From assembly GCA_023418055.1 (NCBI GenBank), contig JAEZDP010000223.1, positions 1 through 21,128 of the forward strand: 21,128 nucleotides of DNA, given 5' to 3'. The position numbers and the translations under genes are program-made. This DNA is from Acidobacteriota bacterium. GTDB taxonomy: Bacteria > Acidobacteriota > Vicinamibacteria > Vicinamibacterales > Vicinamibacteraceae. This document shows positions 15,221-21,128 of this stretch, piece after piece. The notes below the pieces were generated by a model. That model was not told the DNA's origin. It was given only the letters and a program-made list of their open reading frames with translations, and did not search any database. Every line of letters starts with the position of its first letter. The first letter of the stretch is position 1.

Positions 15221-15300
15221 CCGTACCCCGTACCCCGTAGACCGCAGACCGTAGACCGCGGACTGTGACCGTGGACCGTGGACCGTAGACCGTGGACCGA
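15221..15300. repeat. Degenerate heptamer array CCGTRGA downstream of the FAD oxidoreductase gene
   Basis: Units in order are CCGTACC, CCGTACC, CCGTAGA, CCGCAGA, CCGTAGA, CCGCGGA, a 6-bp CTGTGA, CCGTGGA, CCGTGGA, CCGTAGA and CCGTGGA, then CCGA. The 7-bp period is kept while the unit drifts at three positions. The array starts 1 nt past the FAD oxidoreductase stop codon (15302, minus strand). Unlike the other three arrays in the window, it lies between two genes of the same direction. Confidence 0.93.
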
Positions 15301-15301
15301 T

Positions 15302-16966
15302 TCACTTCGCATGCGCGTGCGGGTCGCCTTCCGCCAGGTCCAGGCTCGCCGGCCAGGCGAGTTCGACGCCACGCGCCACGAGCCGCTGCTGGAACTCGGC
15401 GAGGCGCGCCCCGCCGGCGGCGACCTGGGCCGGCAACGTGCCTCGCCGCTGGCAGAACGCCGCCAGGGCGCCGGCCACCTCGCCGATGTTCCATTCGACC
15501 GGGTGCAGCCGATAGCAGCCGTTGGTGATGTGGGTCGTGCCGATGTTCTTGGCCGCCGCGACGAGGTTCTCGAGGCGCACCGGCACCAGCGACCCCAGCG
15601 GGATGTGGAAGGGCAAGGCCTCGACGTCGATGTAGTTGTCGCCGGCGACCGACGGATGCAGGTCGATGCGGTAGCTGCCGATGCCGACGACATCCGGATA
15701 CGATGCGCCGCGGTCGGCCCCGGGCCGGCAGGCGGCCGAGACGTGCTGTTCGACGATCGTCGTGAGGGCCCGCAGCCGCCTCGACTCCCTGATGTAGGGC
15801 GCCATCGCCAGCCCGTCAGGGGTGCCCGTGACGTCGCCGCGCAGGCGGAGCCCCGGCCAGCCGGTGCCGCCATCCGGGCGCGGGGCCTCGGTCTGCAGCC
15901 AGTACACGAGGGCGCGCGTCTGGGCCCTGGCGGCGGCGTCGATCGCAGGACGCGCCTCGGGCGCGGCCGTCACGAGGTCGGCGCCGGTGTAGTCGAGCTG
16001 CACCCAGTTGACTACGCACAGGTCACTCGTGCACGTGCCGGGCAGGAACTGGTGGCGGTCGAGGATGCGCCGGTAGCTCCACAACCCTTCGAACGCCACG
16101 GTGCCCTCGCGGTTCGGATTGAACGCATACCGCACCGTCTCCATCGTCCGCGGATGCGGCGCGTGCCATGAGAGCAGGGGTCCGGGCCACGCGGGGGTGA
16201 GCGCTGGCACGAACGACCGCCAGGCGGCATAGTCCACGGGCGGGTCGATGGTGTGGTCTTGGCCCTCGTGATGATCGAGCACGCAGCACACCGAGAAGGC
16301 CTGCGCGCCTGCCGGCGCCGGTTCGCGCCGGGCACTTGGTTCGCCCGTCTCGTGCACGGCTTCGGCCCCGGTCACCGACTCGGCGCCCGACAGCGCGATG
16401 AGGTCGCCGAGTTCAGAGGCGTCGAGGAACCACGCGGCGTCGACCTCCACCGTGCCGCCGTCGACCAGGTCGTCGAACACGACCGACTGCAGGCGATGGG
16501 CGTCGCGCAGCACTGCCGCCGCCAGACGATGCCGCTGCAGCAGCACGATGCGGCCGTTGGCCACGTGCGGCGCGAGCAGGTCGTGCAGCACCAGCACGCC
16601 GACCCGCGGGTCGTGGCAGAGGGGCGACACCCAGCCGCGCCCCGGGTTCAGGCGTGGGTCCCGTCGTGCCCGGTCGGTCAGCGGCGCATTGACGCGGTAC
16701 CAGGCGCGCACGGCGTCCCGGTAGCGTCGATAGGAGGCCGTGCAGCCGAAGCGCTCGATCCAGCCGTGTTCGTCAGGCGGGGTGAGTTGCGAGGTGAACT
16801 GCCCCCCGATCCAGGCGGCAGGTTCAGCCAGGACCACCGTGGCGCCGTCTTCGGCGGCCGCGAGGGCTGCGGCGCATCCACCCACACCCGCGCCGACGAC
16901 GACCACATCGGCCGAGAGCCGTGAGGGGGCGACCGACGTAGGCGCATCGGGCAGGGGCGGCCACAT
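15302..16966 (-). CDS. FAD-dependent oxidoreductase (FAD_oxidored family)
   Basis: This 554-residue flavoprotein has an N-terminal dinucleotide-binding fold, ADVVVVGAGVGGCAAALAAA (GAGVGG at residues 25-30) with the ribose-binding acid E48. AAWIGGQFTSQLTPPDEHGW follows, a stretch seen in the FAD-dependent oxidoreductases common in Planctomycetota and Acidobacteriota. A second FAD contact is FLDASELGDLIALSGAE, and the C-terminal part has NLVAAAKNIGTTHITNGCYRLHPVEWNIGEVAGAL, which closes the FAD site. There is no signal peptide or transmembrane segment. The substrate cannot be inferred; roles in sugar or amino acid catabolism are possible. The gene is divergent from glnS with only 37 bp between. 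TATCAT lies 8 nt before its ATG and there is no Shine-Dalgarno. Confidence 0.88.
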   Translation of the reverse strand: MWPPLPDAPTSVAPSRLSADVVVVGAGVGGCAAALAAAEDGATVVLAEPAAWIGGQFTSQLTPPDEHGWIERFGCTASYRRYRDAVRAWYRVNAPLTDRARRDPRLNPGRGWVSPLCHDPRVGVLVLHDLLAPHVANGRIVLLQRHRLAAAVLRDAHRLQSVVFDDLVDGGTVEVDAAWFLDASELGDLIALSGAESVTGAEAVHETGEPSARREPAPAGAQAFSVCCVLDHHEGQDHTIDPPVDYAAWRSFVPALTPAWPGPLLSWHAPHPRTMETVRYAFNPNREGTVAFEGLWSYRRILDRHQFLPGTCTSDLCVVNWVQLDYTGADLVTAAPEARPAIDAAARAQTRALVYWLQTEAPRPDGGTGWPGLRLRGDVTGTPDGLAMAPYIRESRRLRALTTIVEQHVSAACRPGADRGASYPDVVGIGSYRIDLHPSVAGDNYIDVEALPFHIPLGSLVPVRLENLVAAAKNIGTTHITNGCYRLHPVEWNIGEVAGALAAFCQRRGTLPAQVAAGGARLAEFQQRLVARGVELAWPASLDLAEGDPHAHAK

Positions 16967-16974
16967 GGCGCGAC

Positions 16975-16980
16975 ATGATA
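16975..16980 (-). promoter_or_regulatory. Candidate -10 box of the FAD oxidoreductase gene
   Basis: TATCAT on the minus strand lies 8 nt before ATG 16966. Together with the glnS box it occupies a 37-bp divergent spacer, so the two promoters would overlap back to back. Confidence 0.42.
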
Positions 16981-16988
16981 CGGCAGGC

Positions 16989-16994
16989 TACACT
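16989..16994 (+). promoter_or_regulatory. Candidate -10 box of glnS
   Basis: TACACT lies 9 nt before ATG 17004. The -35 region expected about 17 bp upstream would overlap the first codon of the divergent FAD oxidoreductase gene and matches TTGACA poorly. Confidence 0.4.
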
Positions 16995-17003
16995 GGTGCG
17001 CAG

Positions 17004-18725
<1,722 letters not shown>

Positions 18726-18730
18726 CGTGT

Positions 18731-18786
18731 GGCGTGAGGCGTAAGGCGTAAGGCGTAAGGCGTAAGGCGTAAGGCGTAAGGCGTCT
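18731..18786. repeat. Heptamer array GGCGTAA between convergent glnS and histidine kinase genes
   Basis: There are eight contiguous 7-bp units: GGCGTGA, six perfect GGCGTAA, then GGCGTCT. The array occupies all but a few bases of the gap between the glnS stop (18725) and the kinase stop (18788). Read on the plus strand, the unit gives TAA stops in all three frames within 21 bp; the other strand (TTACGCC) stays open and would encode LRLTPYA heptads. It is the same unit as at 12501-12528, in the opposite orientation. Confidence 0.97.
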
Positions 18787-18787
18787 G

Positions 18788-21076
<2,289 letters not shown>

Positions 21077-21128
21077 GTGCGCGAGAGCGGTTCAGTGGGA
21101 TATTCGGCCCGGATGGGGTGGAACGTGA

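Noticed and set aside
16740..17003. Extended N-terminus of GlnRS from ATG 16740.
   Set aside because: It runs antisense through the start of the FAD oxidoreductase gene, and the normal GlnRS N-terminus begins at 17004.

Overview
The window is GC-rich throughout. Its gene set is that of a free-living heterotrophic bacterium: a quinoprotein dehydrogenase, a Gfo/Idh/MocA oxidoreductase beside a DUF1080 protein, a TRAP transporter, a hybrid histidine kinase and a Tat-exported sugar isomerase-like protein. This combination, with GTG starts and little Shine-Dalgarno use, fits Acidobacteriota (Vicinamibacteria-like). That placement is an inference from style; there is no rRNA or other decisive marker here. 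I see no mobile element, CRISPR array, tRNA or rRNA.

Layout. A membrane sensor protein runs off the left edge (minus). It is divergent from a Tat-exported sugar phosphate isomerase/epimerase (430-1392), which converges with a type I phosphodiesterase/phosphatase (1394-2941, minus). Divergent from that is a cstA-trxC pair (3044-5310) with a 4-nt stop/start overlap. From 11568 down to 5452 all genes are on the minus strand with gaps of at most 54 nt: Gfo/Idh/MocA oxidoreductase, polyphosphate kinase 2, TRAP transporter dctP-dctQ-dctM, and a phosphofructokinase whose active-site residues predict pyrophosphate dependence. Divergent from the oxidoreductase is a secreted DUF1080-type protein (11617-12498). 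Next come three minus-strand genes: quinoprotein dehydrogenase (12562-14463), universal stress protein (14522-15025) and FAD-dependent oxidoreductase (15302-16966). Then glnS (17004-18725, plus) converges with a hybrid sensor kinase (18788-21076, minus).

How they may work together. The oxidoreductase and DUF1080 pair resembles the 3-keto-glycoside route, in which a sugar is oxidised at C3 and the glycosidic bond then cleaved. The TRAP system would import an organic acid or sugar acid. PPK2 and the PPi-type phosphofructokinase point to polyphosphate/pyrophosphate energy use inside the same gene string.

Two features run across gene boundaries. First, four 3'-flanking intergenic spaces are filled by tandem repeats that all have a 7-bp period but use three different unit sequences: 19 x GATCCSC, TTACGCC in two opposite orientations, and CCGTRGA. 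They lie only downstream of stop codons and take the place where terminators would be expected. Second, most transcription-unit-leading genes have a TANNNT-like -10 box only 6-12 nt before the start codon and no Shine-Dalgarno within the implied leader, which predicts leaderless or near-leaderless mRNAs. Several genes that follow another gene closely carry good Shine-Dalgarno sequences instead.
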